From contig NZ_PQSU01000048.1 of the NCBI RefSeq assembly GCF_002920615.1, positions 1-47,373 on the forward strand: a stretch of DNA of 47,373 bases, given 5' to 3'. Shown one piece after another: positions 7,664-16,107 of this stretch. The number at the start of each line of letters is the position of its first letter. The stretch's first letter is position 1. The position numbers and the translations under genes are program-made. Source of the stretch: Streptomyces sp. Ru62. Lineage in GTDB: Bacteria; Actinomycetota; Actinomycetes; Streptomycetales; Streptomycetaceae. The notes beneath the pieces are model-generated. The model saw nothing but the letters and a program-made list of their open reading frames with translations, ran no database searches and had not been told where the DNA came from.

Positions 7664-8476
7664 ATGCCTCACCCCCAGGACGGCCCCGACACGCAGCCGG
7701 CCGGTGCGCGGCCGGCCGCCGCGGCGGCCCTGCCGTTCAACGCCCCCGCGCTCGACGGCATACGCCGGCTCACGGCCCTGGACACCGTGCGCGCGCGCAT
7801 CGGGCTCGCCGTCGACCTGGGGCTGCTCGCCCCGGGCGAGAAGCTTCCGCCGACCGACCGGATCGCCGCGGCGCTCGACGTCGGCGAGATCACCGTCCGC
7901 CGCGCCCTGTCCACGCTCTGCCAGGACGGCGTCCTGGAGCGCCGCCGGGGCCGCAACGGAGGCACCCGGGTCGCCGAGCGGCCCGCCCGGGGCGTGGTGG
8001 GCGCGATGGACTCCTACCGCGCGCAGAACAGCGAGGTCCATGCGCTCGTCGACCAGCGGCTCGTGCTGGAGTGCGGCCTCGCCCACCTGGCCGCTCGCAA
8101 CGCCGACGAAGCCGCCCTGGCGCACCTGGAGCGGCTGGCCGACGAGATGGACCAGGTTCCGACCTGGGCGGAGTTCCACGGCTGCGACGAGCGGTTCCAC
8201 CTCGCCGTCGCCGCCGCCACCGGCGTGCCCGCGGCGGCCGAGGCCTACCGGGGCGTGCTCCAGCGGCTGTACCGCTACTACCTGCCGTACCCGATGGACG
8301 CCCTGCGGGAGTCCAACCGGGAGCACCGCGCCCTGGTCGACGCCCTGCGGGCCGGCGACACCGCGGCGGCGGCCGACATCGCGCGCCGGCACGTGGAAGT
8401 GCTCCACCGGACCATGTTCGTGGGGCTGCTGGAGACGGCCGAGGGCCGCGGGCACGAGCCGCGCGGGACCGGCTGA
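7664..8476 (+). CDS. GntR-family (FadR/FCD-type) transcriptional regulator
   Basis: A 270-residue protein with an N-terminal winged helix (about 32-110; GEKLPPTDRIAAALDVGEIT, then RRALSTLCQDGVLERRRGRNGG). A helical FCD-like effector domain spans about 125-255 and includes DERFHLAVAAATGVP, where FCD proteins have their metal/ligand-binding Asp and His. It is divergent from the nitrilase-permease operon across an 80-bp region with a perfect palindrome, so it most likely represses that operon and itself, with the transported or hydrolysed compound as inducer. It ends 1 bp before the convergent phosphatase gene, leaving no room for a terminator between them. Confidence 0.92.
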   Translation: MPHPQDGPDTQPAGARPAAAAALPFNAPALDGIRRLTALDTVRARIGLAVDLGLLAPGEKLPPTDRIAAALDVGEITVRRALSTLCQDGVLERRRGRNGGTRVAERPARGVVGAMDSYRAQNSEVHALVDQRLVLECGLAHLAARNADEAALAHLERLADEMDQVPTWAEFHGCDERFHLAVAAATGVPAAAEAYRGVLQRLYRYYLPYPMDALRESNREHRALVDALRAGDTAAAADIARRHVEVLHRTMFVGLLETAEGRGHEPRGTG

Positions 8477-8477
8477 C

Positions 8478-10241
8478 TCACCGTCTCCTGGGCGCCGTAC
8501 GACCCGGGTCGGACTGGGGCGGTGTGCGCAGGGCGAGGAGGGCCACGTCGTCGAGGCCGGGCGGGTGGACGCGGCGCAGGAGCTGGTCGGTGAGGGACGG
8601 CAGCGGGCGGTGGGCGAGGGCGGCGGCGTGCTGGCGCAGCCGGTTGAGACCCTCGTCGAGGGTGTGGCCGGGTGCCTCGATGAGGCCGTCGGTGTACAGC
8701 AGCAGGGTGCAGCCCGGGGGCAGCAGCACGCTGGCGTCGGGGCGGGGCGCGCGGACCCCCGTTCCCAGCAGGAGGCTGTGGCCTTCGGTGAGGTAGTCGG
8801 CCAGGCCGTCGCGGGTGACGAGCAGGGGCGGGGGGTGTCCTGCGTTGGTCCAGGTCAGCTGCCAGTTGCCGTCGCCCGTCCGGGTGAGCCGGGCGAGGAC
8901 GAGGGTGGCCATCGTGACGTCGGTGATGGGCATGATCGCCTCGTCGAGCCGTTGGACGATACGGCTGGGCGGTTCCTGCTGGGACCAGGCGTAGGCGCGG
9001 AGCATGTTGCGCAGCTGGGCCATGCCGGCCGCGGCCTCCAGGTCGTGGCCCACGACGTCCCCGATGGCCAGGGCGGTGGAACCGTCGGACAGGGTGAAGG
9101 CGTCGTACCAGTCGCCGCCGACCTGGGAGGCGTCCGGGGCGGGCAGGTAGCGGACGGCCATCTGGAGGCCGGGGACCCGCGGCATCTGCGGCAGCAGGTG
9201 GTTCTGCATGGTCTCGGCGACCGCGCGCTGGCGCTGGTAGAGGCGGGCGTTGTCCAGCGCCACGCCGGCGCGGCGGGCGATGTCCTCCAGCAGGGGCAGG
9301 TCGGCGCTGGTGAAGTCCCCCGGCTTCTCGGCCCGGCCCAGGGTGAGGGCCCCGAGGACCTCCCGGGTACCGCGGATGGGGGCGATGGCGGCCGAGTGGA
9401 TGCCCGTGGCCTCGAACAGGCGGCGCTGCTCGACGGCGATGCCGGAATCCGGGGCACGCCGGTACGTGGCCGGCCCGGCCAGGGCGGAGGCCACTCCGCG
9501 CAGCGCCCGGGACAGCGGCATCGGCGACTCCTCGGGGACCGGCGGCATCGGCCCTTCGAGGTTCTCGTGGTGCACCAGACGGTCGTCCTCGGCGTGTACC
9601 ACGGCGGTGCGCCACACCTCGTCGTGCTCGGTGATCAGGTCGATGACGGCCCAGTCCGCCAGCCGGGGCAGCACCAGGGACACCAGCCGGCGCAGTGCCT
9701 CGTCGACATCGAGGGTGGAGGTCAGCCGGGTGGTGGTCTCGGCGAGCAGGGCCAGCCGCTCGAAGTCGGTCAGCGACTCGCTGGCCCGCTCCGGGCGCGG
9801 CTCGTCGGAGTCCGCCCGCTCGGGGGTGTGGAAGACGACGAGGGTGCCGGTCCGCCGGTCGCCGCCGTCGCCGAGGTCGTACGGGGCGATCATCCAGGAG
9901 ACGGGCAGCAGGGAACCGTCACCGCGCAGGAAGTGCTCCTCGTGGCCCTGCGCCGGATTTCCGGCGTGGAACGCCTGCCGCATGGCGCACTGTGTCGTGG
10001 GCAGTGGCTGGCCCTGCGGCCCGCGGTGCAGCAGGTCATGGGCGTCCTGGCCGAGCAGGTCCGCGGCGGGCCGGCGCAGCAGGCGCTCGGCGGGGGTGTT
10101 CGCGGCGAGGATGTGGCCCTGGTCGTCGACGACGTACGCCCCGGCGCCGATGGCTTCCACCGCGTCGGCGAGCCGGGCCCGGGCACGGGGCTCGGCCCGC
10201 TGTCGCCGCCGGTCGGTCCCGGTTCTCTCCGCCCCTGCCAT
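8478..10241 (-). CDS. PAS-GAF-SpoIIE (PP2C) serine phosphatase
   Basis: A 587-residue protein typical of the many Streptomyces sensor phosphatases that act on anti-sigma-factor antagonists. A PAS domain covers about 20-130 (GAGAYVVDDQGHILAANTPA). A GAF domain covers about 170-330 (TRLTSTLDVDEALRRLVSLV; IAPIRGTREVLGALTLGRAE). The SpoIIE/PP2C catalytic domain covers about 345-575, with metal-binding aspartates in VGGDWYDAF and LAIGDVVGHD and a DDVALLALR end motif. The ATG at 10241 is supported by AGGAGG 8 nt upstream; frames further upstream are unsupported. No membrane segments are seen, so it is probably cytosolic. No anti-sigma or STAS partner is adjacent. The SigF-like tail at the window start is a conceivable but unproven output. 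Confidence 0.92.
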   Translation of the reverse strand: MAGAERTGTDRRRQRAEPRARARLADAVEAIGAGAYVVDDQGHILAANTPAERLLRRPAADLLGQDAHDLLHRGPQGQPLPTTQCAMRQAFHAGNPAQGHEEHFLRGDGSLLPVSWMIAPYDLGDGGDRRTGTLVVFHTPERADSDEPRPERASESLTDFERLALLAETTTRLTSTLDVDEALRRLVSLVLPRLADWAVIDLITEHDEVWRTAVVHAEDDRLVHHENLEGPMPPVPEESPMPLSRALRGVASALAGPATYRRAPDSGIAVEQRRLFEATGIHSAAIAPIRGTREVLGALTLGRAEKPGDFTSADLPLLEDIARRAGVALDNARLYQRQRAVAETMQNHLLPQMPRVPGLQMAVRYLPAPDASQVGGDWYDAFTLSDGSTALAIGDVVGHDLEAAAGMAQLRNMLRAYAWSQQEPPSRIVQRLDEAIMPITDVTMATLVLARLTRTGDGNWQLTWTNAGHPPPLLVTRDGLADYLTEGHSLLLGTGVRAPRPDASVLLPPGCTLLLYTDGLIEAPGHTLDEGLNRLRQHAAALAHRPLPSLTDQLLRRVHPPGLDDVALLALRTPPQSDPGRTAPRRR

Positions 10242-10576
10242 GTCGTGGCCTCCTGTGCTCGCGGGTCGCCGCGCGTGTACGTCGTCCGGTGCCTCCGGCG
10301 CCTGATCTTCCGTATGCCCCGTCGCGGCCGGGAACCCTCCTGCCCACGGACGCACCGGCCCGGACAGCCGCACGCGCCTGCCGCCCGGGTACCCGCCCCG
10401 GCCCACCCGGCGAGGCGGGCGGCCTCTCGTCACGGCTGCCCGGTCCGACTCACCGCTCGGTCCCGGTCCGGCGGAACGCCCGCACCCGGCGACGGGACGC
10501 CGACGACACCACCGCCCCGACCAGGGTCCCTCGACCAGCCGGCTGACCGGCTCCTCGGCCAGCCGGCTGACCGGGG
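10242..10576. other. 335-bp interval without a convincing gene
   Basis: This is the interval between the end of the SDR gene and the phosphatase start, both on the minus strand. It would contain the phosphatase promoter. A 16-bp direct repeat, CCAGCCGGCTGACCGG, occurs at 10535-10550 and 10559-10574 (24-bp period), right after the SDR stop; each copy contains the palindrome CAGCCGGCTG. I see no gene with RBS here. Confidence 0.6.
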
Positions 10577-11347
10577 CTAGGCGGCGATGACGGCGACGCT
10601 CGTCCTGCCCCCGTCGACGTCCACCACGGCTCCGTGCACGAAGGCCGCCTCGTCGCCGGCCAGCCAGACCGCGGCATGGGCGATGGCGTCCGGCGTGCCC
10701 GTGCCGCCGGCCGGCGTGCCCTTCATCATGACCTCGCCCGGGTGGGGCTCGCCGCCCTCCGGCGCCGGGGGAGCGATCACGCCCGGTGAGACGGCGTTCA
10801 CCCGCACGCCCAGCGGGCCGAACTCCGCGGCCCACGCCCGGGTGAGCGTCTCCATGGCTCCCTTGGTCGAGCTGTAGAGCGCGGCGACGGGAACGGCCAG
10901 TCGCGTGATCCAGGAGCCGAGGTTGATGATCGCCCCGCCACCGGACTCCGTCATGCCGGGGACGACGGCGGCCGTGAGGAAGAACGGCGCCTTCACGTTC
11001 ACCCCGTAGACCTCGTCGAACGTCTTCTCGTCGGTGGCGGTGGTGCCGGGGGCGGGGTAGATGCCCGCGTTGTTGACCAGGATGTCGATCCGCCCGCCCA
11101 GGGTCTCGCGGGCCCGGGCGGCGAGGTCCCGGGAGGCCTCGGCGCTGCCGTCGAGGTCCGCCGCCAGGAAGTCGGCCCGGCCGCCGGCCGCGCGGATCCC
11201 TTCGACGACCTGTGCCCCTCGTTCCCGGTTCCGGCCGGACACGATGACGTGGGCCCCCTCCGCGGCGAACGCCTCCGCGATCGCCTGTCCGATGTTGCTG
11301 GTCGATCCCGTGACCAGCGCCGTCTTGTTCCGCAGCCGTCCGCTCAT
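10577..11347 (-). CDS. Short-chain dehydrogenase/reductase (SDR), classical type
   Basis: A 256-residue classical SDR, the usual length for the family. The NAD(P)-binding motif TGSTSNIG is near residue 12. Other markers are the NNAG motif in ILVNNAGIYPAP, the active-site Ser region INLGSWI and the catalytic YSSTK (Tyr-x-x-x-Lys). The C-terminus is DVDGGRTSV. The ATG at 11347 follows GGGAG; an upstream in-frame ATG has no RBS. A basic residue after the first strand (SGRNRERG) suggests NADP(H). Substrate unknown. It stands alone, about 130 bp from the DUF2267 gene end. Confidence 0.92.
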   Translation of the reverse strand: MSGRLRNKTALVTGSTSNIGQAIAEAFAAEGAHVIVSGRNRERGAQVVEGIRAAGGRADFLAADLDGSAEASRDLAARARETLGGRIDILVNNAGIYPAPGTTATDEKTFDEVYGVNVKAPFFLTAAVVPGMTESGGGAIINLGSWITRLAVPVAALYSSTKGAMETLTRAWAAEFGPLGVRVNAVSPGVIAPPAPEGGEPHPGEVMMKGTPAGGTGTPDAIAHAAVWLAGDEAAFVHGAVVDVDGGRTSVAVIAA

Positions 11348-11476
11348 GGTGCGATCTCCCTTGTCTCGCGGTGCGCGGACCACTGTGCGCCGCAGAAAAT
11401 GGACCAGCAAGTCCATAATGCGCGGCCTACGGCGGGGCCGGGGCGGGCGGCTCAGGTGGGCGGCCCGCCCCGGAGG

Positions 11477-11923
11477 TCAGCGGTCCGCCGACCGTCCGGG
11501 CCGCGGACCGGGTTCGGTGAACAGCGGGCCGAACTCCTCCGGCAGGGCGCCGCGCAGGTCGGCCTCCAGGCCGGTGTCCGCGGCCGTGATCCGGGAGACC
11601 ACCGTCTGCGCCAGGAACAGCGCCTGCTCCGGGGTGGCGTCCACGGGCCGGGCCACGTCGGCCAGCAACGCGTCGAGCGGGTCGGCCGAGCCGTGCGGCG
11701 CCTCGCCACCGCGCCGCTCCCCGGTACCGTTCCGCAGCGCGCCGATTTCCAGCGCGCCACGCTCATGGGGCGGCACGGCCTGCCGCAGGTGCTCCCGGTG
11801 CGGTGGGTCGAGACGACTGCTCAGCGCCGCGAGGACGAGGTGCACGGCGGCGTCGGCGGCCTCCTCGTCACCGAGGCGGGCCCGTGACGCCACCTCTTCC
11901 ACCAGATGCCGATGGCTGATCAT
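11477..11923 (-). CDS. DUF2267-domain protein
   Basis: A 148-residue acidic helical protein. The stretch EEVASRARLGDEEAADAAVH, then LVLAALSSRLDPPHREHLRQ and AVPPHERGALEI, has the pattern of DUF2267 (alternating helices; an ERL or SRL turn and a LP-x-E element). A second half-repeat follows at about 85-135 (VDATPEQALFLAQTVVSRIT; LRGALPEEFGPLF). The ATG at 11923 has GGGAGGAAG just upstream. It is divergent from a CBS-domain protein; such pairs often sit in actinobacterial stress or redox-dormancy gene sets. Biochemical function unknown. Confidence 0.8.
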   Translation of the reverse strand: MISHRHLVEEVASRARLGDEEAADAAVHLVLAALSSRLDPPHREHLRQAVPPHERGALEIGALRNGTGERRGGEAPHGSADPLDALLADVARPVDATPEQALFLAQTVVSRITAADTGLEADLRGALPEEFGPLFTEPGPRPGRSADR

Positions 11924-12127
11924 GCTTCCTCCCGCTGGTGCGGTCAGGTGTTGCCCGAGGGGTGGGAGTGACTGACGGGTGCCCATGGAGACAGACGCGT
12001 ACACCGACGTACATATCGCACATATCCCAGCGAAGCAGACATGGATCGCCGTATTCGTGGTAGTCCGGCTAACGCACCGGCACGAACGAGAGCCGACACG
12101 ACGAGACACGTATTCGGAGGTTCTGCC

Positions 12128-12559
12128 ATGGCGACAGCACACATGGTGCGGGACGTGATGACCGCCCCGCCGGTCGAGGTGAGCCCGCAGGAGTACGTCG
12201 CCGACGTCGCCCGCCGTATGCGGGACGAGGACATCGGCGCGGTCCTGGTGACGGAGGAAGGCCACCCGCGGGGCCTGGTGACGGACCGGGACCTGACCGT
12301 GCGGATCCTCGCCGAGGGCGGTGACGTCAGCGGTGTGCACGTCGAGGACGCGTGCAGCACCGACCTGACCACGGTCACCCCGGACGACCCGATCGACCGC
12401 GCGGTCGGCCTCATGCGGGAGAAGGCGGTGCGCCGCCTGCCGGTGGTCGACCCCGACCGGGACCGCGTGGTCGGCATCGTCTCCCTGGGCGACCTGGCCG
12501 TCGAGCGGGACACCGACTCCGCGCTGAGCCAGATCAGCGCGGCGGAGCCCAACACATAG
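12128..12559 (+). CDS. Two-CBS-domain protein (Hrp1-like)
   Basis: A 143-residue protein composed of a tandem CBS pair. The first CBS is about 8-65 (VRDVMTAPPVEVSPQEYVAD, GAVLVTEEGHPRGLVTDRDL). The second is about 72-132 (VEDACSTDLTTVTPDDPIDR, RRLPVVDPDRDRVVGIVSLG). Bateman modules bind adenine nucleotides or SAM and act as stand-alone sensors in actinobacteria. The ATG at 12128 follows GGAGG. The gene is followed by a strong hairpin, so it is monocistronic. It is divergent from the DUF2267 gene, with about 200 bp of shared upstream DNA including a doubled ACATATC (around 12011-12028). Confidence 0.9.
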   Translation: MATAHMVRDVMTAPPVEVSPQEYVADVARRMRDEDIGAVLVTEEGHPRGLVTDRDLTVRILAEGGDVSGVHVEDACSTDLTTVTPDDPIDRAVGLMREKAVRRLPVVDPDRDRVVGIVSLGDLAVERDTDSALSQISAAEPNT

Positions 12560-12571
12560 CCGAGTCGGCGA

Positions 12572-12604
12572 CCCCGTCCCGGGGCCGGGCGCCCCGGGAC
12601 GGGG
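12572..12604 (+). terminator. Strong hairpin terminator after the CBS gene
   Basis: CCCCGTCCCGGGGC (12572-12585) pairs perfectly with GCCCCGGGACGGGG (12591-12604) across a 5-nt loop, starting 12 bp after the stop. There is no T-run, as is usual for Streptomyces terminators. Confidence 0.75.
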
Positions 12605-12621
12605 GCGGGGTGAGCACGCAC

Positions 12622-12645
12622 CCCGTCCACCGATCGGTGGACGGG
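12622..12645. promoter_or_regulatory. Perfect 24-bp palindrome upstream of the MMPL/two-component operon
   Basis: The half-site CCCGTCCACCGA is followed immediately by its exact reverse complement TCGGTGGACGGG. It lies 55 bp before the MMPL start and 17 bp after the preceding terminator. A spacerless 24-bp palindrome is more like a dimeric repressor or response-regulator operator than a hairpin. The regulator could be the response regulator encoded at the end of the operon, or a TetR-like protein elsewhere. Confidence 0.65.
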
Positions 12646-12700
12646 AAGTTCAACCAGGTACCTCTGTCCGCCGGTTGGGCCCAGCGACAAGCCTTTCCGT

Positions 12701-14902
12701 ATGAATTCACTCACCGTACGGATGGCGCGTTGGAGCGCCCGGCACCCCTGGCGGGCCGTGGTCGGCTGGCTCGTGTTCGTGGGGGTGTGCCTGGGGGTCG
12801 GCGGTGCCGTCGGCACGCACAACGCGACAACGGCCGACTACCGGGTCGGGGAGGCCGGGCGGGCGGAGGCGATGGCCGCCGAGGGCCACCTGGAACGGCT
12901 CTCGACCGAGCAGGTGCTGATCTCGGCACGGTCGGGTCCTCTCGACCGGGCGGCGGCCCGGGCCGCCGCCGAGGAGCTGACCGCGCGGATGGAGCGGCTT
13001 CCCGAAGTCGCCGGTGTGGCCGGTCCGGTGTGGTCCCGGGACGGCCGGACCCTCATGGTCGCGGTGGCCCTGAAGGGCGAGGAACGGGACGCGAAGGACA
13101 AGGTCGACGCGCTGGTCGCGCAGACGGAGGCGGTGGGCAGGGCCCGTCCCGCGCTGCTCCTCGAAGAGACCGGGAGTCCCTCCATCAGCAAGGGCGTGGA
13201 CGAGCAGCGCGGCCACGACCTGGCGCTCTCGGAGAAGATCACCCTTCCCGTCACTCTCATCACCCTGCTGGTCGTCTTCGGGTCCGTGACCATGGCCGGG
13301 GTGCCGCTGCTGCTCGCGCTGTCCTCGATCGCGGCGGCCGTCGGCCTGTCGATGGTCGCCTCGCACCTCTCCCCCGACGCCGGGGTCGGCACGAACGTCA
13401 TCCTGATGATCGGCCTCGCGGTCGGCGTGGACTACACCCTCTTCCACCTCAAGCGGGAGCGTGAGGAGCGCGCCCGCGCGGCCGGCCGGCTGAGCGCCGA
13501 GGCGCTGGTGGAACTGGCCGCGGCGACCTCCGGCCGGGCGGTCGTGGTCTCGGGGTTCGCGGTCGTGGCGTCCACCGCGACGCTGTACCTCGCCTCCGAC
13601 GTCATCTTCTCCTCGCTGGCCACCGGCACGATCGTGGTCGTCCTGGTCGCGGTGGCCAGTTCGCTGACGGCGCTGCCCGCGCTTCTGGTGAAGCTCGGTC
13701 AGCGGGCCGAGCGCAGGGCGCTGCGCCGGGCCGGGCGCGGGAAGCCGCCACGCCGGACGCGTGGCGGCGACAGCGGCGGCCGGGTGTGGAACGCCCTGCT
13801 GCGTCCGGCGCGCAGGCACCCGCTGGCCACCCTGTGCGTCTCCGTCCTCGCCCTGCTGGCGCTCGCCACCCCGCTGGCCGGGCTGAAGATCACCGAGATG
13901 AGCCGGGACACGCACTCCCGGGACATCCCGGCCATGCGGGTCTACGACCGCCTCAACGAGGCCTTCCCGGAGCAGCGGGTGACGCACCAGGTCGTCGTAC
14001 GCGCCGACGCCGCGCGCTCCGGCGAGGTCGCCGGGGCGCTGCGCGAGCTGGCCCGGCGCGCCGACGCCGACCCGCTGTTCAGCGGGGCCTCGCCCGTCCG
14101 GACCTCGGCCGACCACCGGATCAGCGTGCTGGAACTGAGGGTGCCGTACCTGGGCAACTCCGAGCAGGCGTACGACTCCCTCGGCCACCTCCGCGACACG
14201 TACCTGCCCGCGACCGTCGGCCGGGTCGGCGGGGCCGAGTTCGCGGTGAGCGGTGACGTGGCCCGGTACACCGACTATCCCGCCCACCAGAACGGCAAGC
14301 TCCCGCTGGTCCTCGGCGCGTTGCTGCTCGTGACGTTCGCGATGACCGCGTACGCGTTCCGCTCGCTGGTGCTGGCCCTCATCGGGGTCCTGCTGAACCT
14401 GCTCTCCGCGGCGGCCTCGCTCGGGCTGCTCGTCCTCGTCTTCCAGGGGACCTGGGCCGAGGGGGTGCTGGACTTCCACTCCACCGGCTCGATCGGGTCG
14501 CGCGTTCCGCTGTTCCTCTTCGTGATCCTCTTCGGACTCTCGATGGACTACCAGGTGTTCGTGGTGAGCCGGATCAGGGAGGCCGTGCTCGCGGGCGTGT
14601 CCACGCGGCAGGCCGTGCTCGACGGCATCCGCAGGTCGGCGAGCGTGGTGACCAGCGCGGCGGTGGTGATGACGACCGTCTTCGTGAGTTTCGTCTTCCT
14701 GCACATCATCGAGATGAAGCAGATCGGCTTCGTCCTCGCGGTCGCCGTGCTGCTCGACGCGTTCATCGTCCGGATCATGGTGCTGCCGGCCGCGATGCTG
14801 CTGCTCGGCGAGGCGAGTTGGTGGCCCGCGCGGACCGCGGGACGCGGCGCCGGGGCCCCGGCGCATCCGGCGGACGGGCGAGCGGTGGTCGACGTACGTT
14901 GA
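12701..14902 (+). CDS. MMPL-family RND exporter
   Basis: A 733-residue membrane protein with two MMPL halves (about 40-340 and 385-700). Each half has one large extracellular loop and a bundle of helices, 11-12 in total. The paired proton-relay motifs are visible: GVDYTLFHLKREREERAR in the first half and GLSMDYQVFVVSRIREAV in the second, with the Asp-Tyr characteristic of MmpL transporters. Substrates of relatives are lipids or hydrophobic metabolites; here unknown. The start at 12701 lacks a clear Shine-Dalgarno sequence; ATG 12722 is an alternative. It is followed after 5 bp by a sensor kinase, forming a three-gene operon with its own two-component system behind a perfect palindrome. Confidence 0.93.
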   Translation: MNSLTVRMARWSARHPWRAVVGWLVFVGVCLGVGGAVGTHNATTADYRVGEAGRAEAMAAEGHLERLSTEQVLISARSGPLDRAAARAAAEELTARMERLPEVAGVAGPVWSRDGRTLMVAVALKGEERDAKDKVDALVAQTEAVGRARPALLLEETGSPSISKGVDEQRGHDLALSEKITLPVTLITLLVVFGSVTMAGVPLLLALSSIAAAVGLSMVASHLSPDAGVGTNVILMIGLAVGVDYTLFHLKREREERARAAGRLSAEALVELAAATSGRAVVVSGFAVVASTATLYLASDVIFSSLATGTIVVVLVAVASSLTALPALLVKLGQRAERRALRRAGRGKPPRRTRGGDSGGRVWNALLRPARRHPLATLCVSVLALLALATPLAGLKITEMSRDTHSRDIPAMRVYDRLNEAFPEQRVTHQVVVRADAARSGEVAGALRELARRADADPLFSGASPVRTSADHRISVLELRVPYLGNSEQAYDSLGHLRDTYLPATVGRVGGAEFAVSGDVARYTDYPAHQNGKLPLVLGALLLVTFAMTAYAFRSLVLALIGVLLNLLSAAASLGLLVLVFQGTWAEGVLDFHSTGSIGSRVPLFLFVILFGLSMDYQVFVVSRIREAVLAGVSTRQAVLDGIRRSASVVTSAAVVMTTVFVSFVFLHIIEMKQIGFVLAVAVLLDAFIVRIMVLPAAMLLLGEASWWPARTAGRGAGAPAHPADGRAVVDVR

Positions 14903-14907
14903 TCGGT

Positions 14908-16107
14908 ATGACCGCTCTCGCCGACCCCTCGTCCGGTGCCTTCTGGGCCATGTCGCTGCGCCGGTGGAACACGGTGTGCTGGGCGCTGTTCGGGGCGATG
15001 GCCGTCGGGCTGGTGGCGACCGCCCCGCCCGGCGGGAGCGCGTACCAGGCGCTCGGACTGCTCGCCTGCGTGGTGCTGTGCTACGCGGCGCTCGACCGCT
15101 TCCCGCGCAATCCCGTCGTCCGTCCGCACGTCTACCTCTCGGTGCTCGTGCTCGCGCTCGGCGGGCTGGCGTACCTGGGCAGCAGCTACGCGGCGCTGTT
15201 CATGGTGACGCTGCCGCACTACTGGATGTTCGGGCGCACGCCCCGGGTCTCGATGGTCTTCCTCGCTCTGGCCACCGGATCCACGCTGGCCGGGGCCCTG
15301 GTCCGGCAGGGCTGGTCGGCGGAGTTCTTCGGCGAGACGGTGGTCTCCACCCTGATCGTGGTCGCGGTGGGCGTGCTGATCGGCCTGTGGGCGCACTCGG
15401 TGGTCGAGCAGAGCAGCGAACGGGCCCGGCTCATCGAGGAGTTGGAGCGAACCCAGGCGCAGCTCTCCGAGGCGCACCAGCGGCAGGGCGCGGCGGACGA
15501 ACGGGAACGCATCGCACGGGACATCCACGACACGCTCGCGCAGGGCTTCGCGTCGATCATCGTGCTCGCGGAGGCGGCACGGGAGGGCATGGCCGGCGAT
15601 CCGGCGCGCAGCGTCCAGCAGTTGCGGTCGATCGAGTCCACCGCCCGGGAGAACCTGGCCGAGGCCCGGGAGCTGGTCGGCTCGGCCCGGCAGCCCGGTC
15701 CGGGCCGGGTAGCGGCCGGCTCGGTGGCGCGGACCCTGCGCCGTACGCTGGACCGCTTCGCGGAGGACACGGGGCTCACCGTGGTCGCCGACCTGGCGGA
15801 CCTGGAGTGCGACCAGCAGACCCGGATCGCGCTGCTGCGCTGCACCCAGGAGTCCCTGGCCAACGTGCGCAAGCACGCGCGCGCCTCCACCGTCGGGGTG
15901 GTGCTGGCCCGGCGTCCGTACGGTGTCGAGCTGGAGGTCACCGACGACGGCACCGGGTTCGTGGTGGAGCAGTCGCGGGGCTTCGGGCTCGACGGCATGC
16001 GCAAGCGTCTGGCGGAACTGGGCGGGAGGCTCACGGTGACGAGTTCGGTGGGCGACGGGACGCGGATCCTGGCGGTGGTCCCCCTGACGGGCGAGGTGGA
16101 GGCATGA
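14908..16107 (+). CDS. Two-component sensor histidine kinase, NarL-partner type (HisKA_3)
   Basis: A 399-residue kinase. About five or six membrane helices (20-165) form an N-terminal sensor with short loops, suggesting sensing at or in the membrane. A coiled linker (SSERARLIEELERTQAQLSE) leads to a HisKA_3 dimerisation domain with the phospho-acceptor His207 in RIARDIHDTLAQG. The HATPase domain (about 300-399) has N-box QESLANVRKHA and G-box VTDDGTGF. It starts 5 bp after the MMPL stop and overlaps the response regulator by 4 bp (ATGA), so expression is translationally coupled. It probably senses the MMPL substrate or envelope stress. Confidence 0.92.
   Translation: MTALADPSSGAFWAMSLRRWNTVCWALFGAMAVGLVATAPPGGSAYQALGLLACVVLCYAALDRFPRNPVVRPHVYLSVLVLALGGLAYLGSSYAALFMVTLPHYWMFGRTPRVSMVFLALATGSTLAGALVRQGWSAEFFGETVVSTLIVVAVGVLIGLWAHSVVEQSSERARLIEELERTQAQLSEAHQRQGAADERERIARDIHDTLAQGFASIIVLAEAAREGMAGDPARSVQQLRSIESTARENLAEARELVGSARQPGPGRVAAGSVARTLRRTLDRFAEDTGLTVVADLADLECDQQTRIALLRCTQESLANVRKHARASTVGVVLARRPYGVELEVTDDGTGFVVEQSRGFGLDGMRKRLAELGGRLTVTSSVGDGTRILAVVPLTGEVEA

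Noticed and set aside
7656..10580. A 974-codon open frame on the plus strand across the GntR and phosphatase genes
   Set aside because: It overlaps two well-supported genes in other frames or strands; the product lacks domain structure.
12622..12645. Second terminator after the CBS gene
   Set aside because: A loopless perfect palindrome cannot form a full hairpin and follows an already strong terminator; an operator is more likely.
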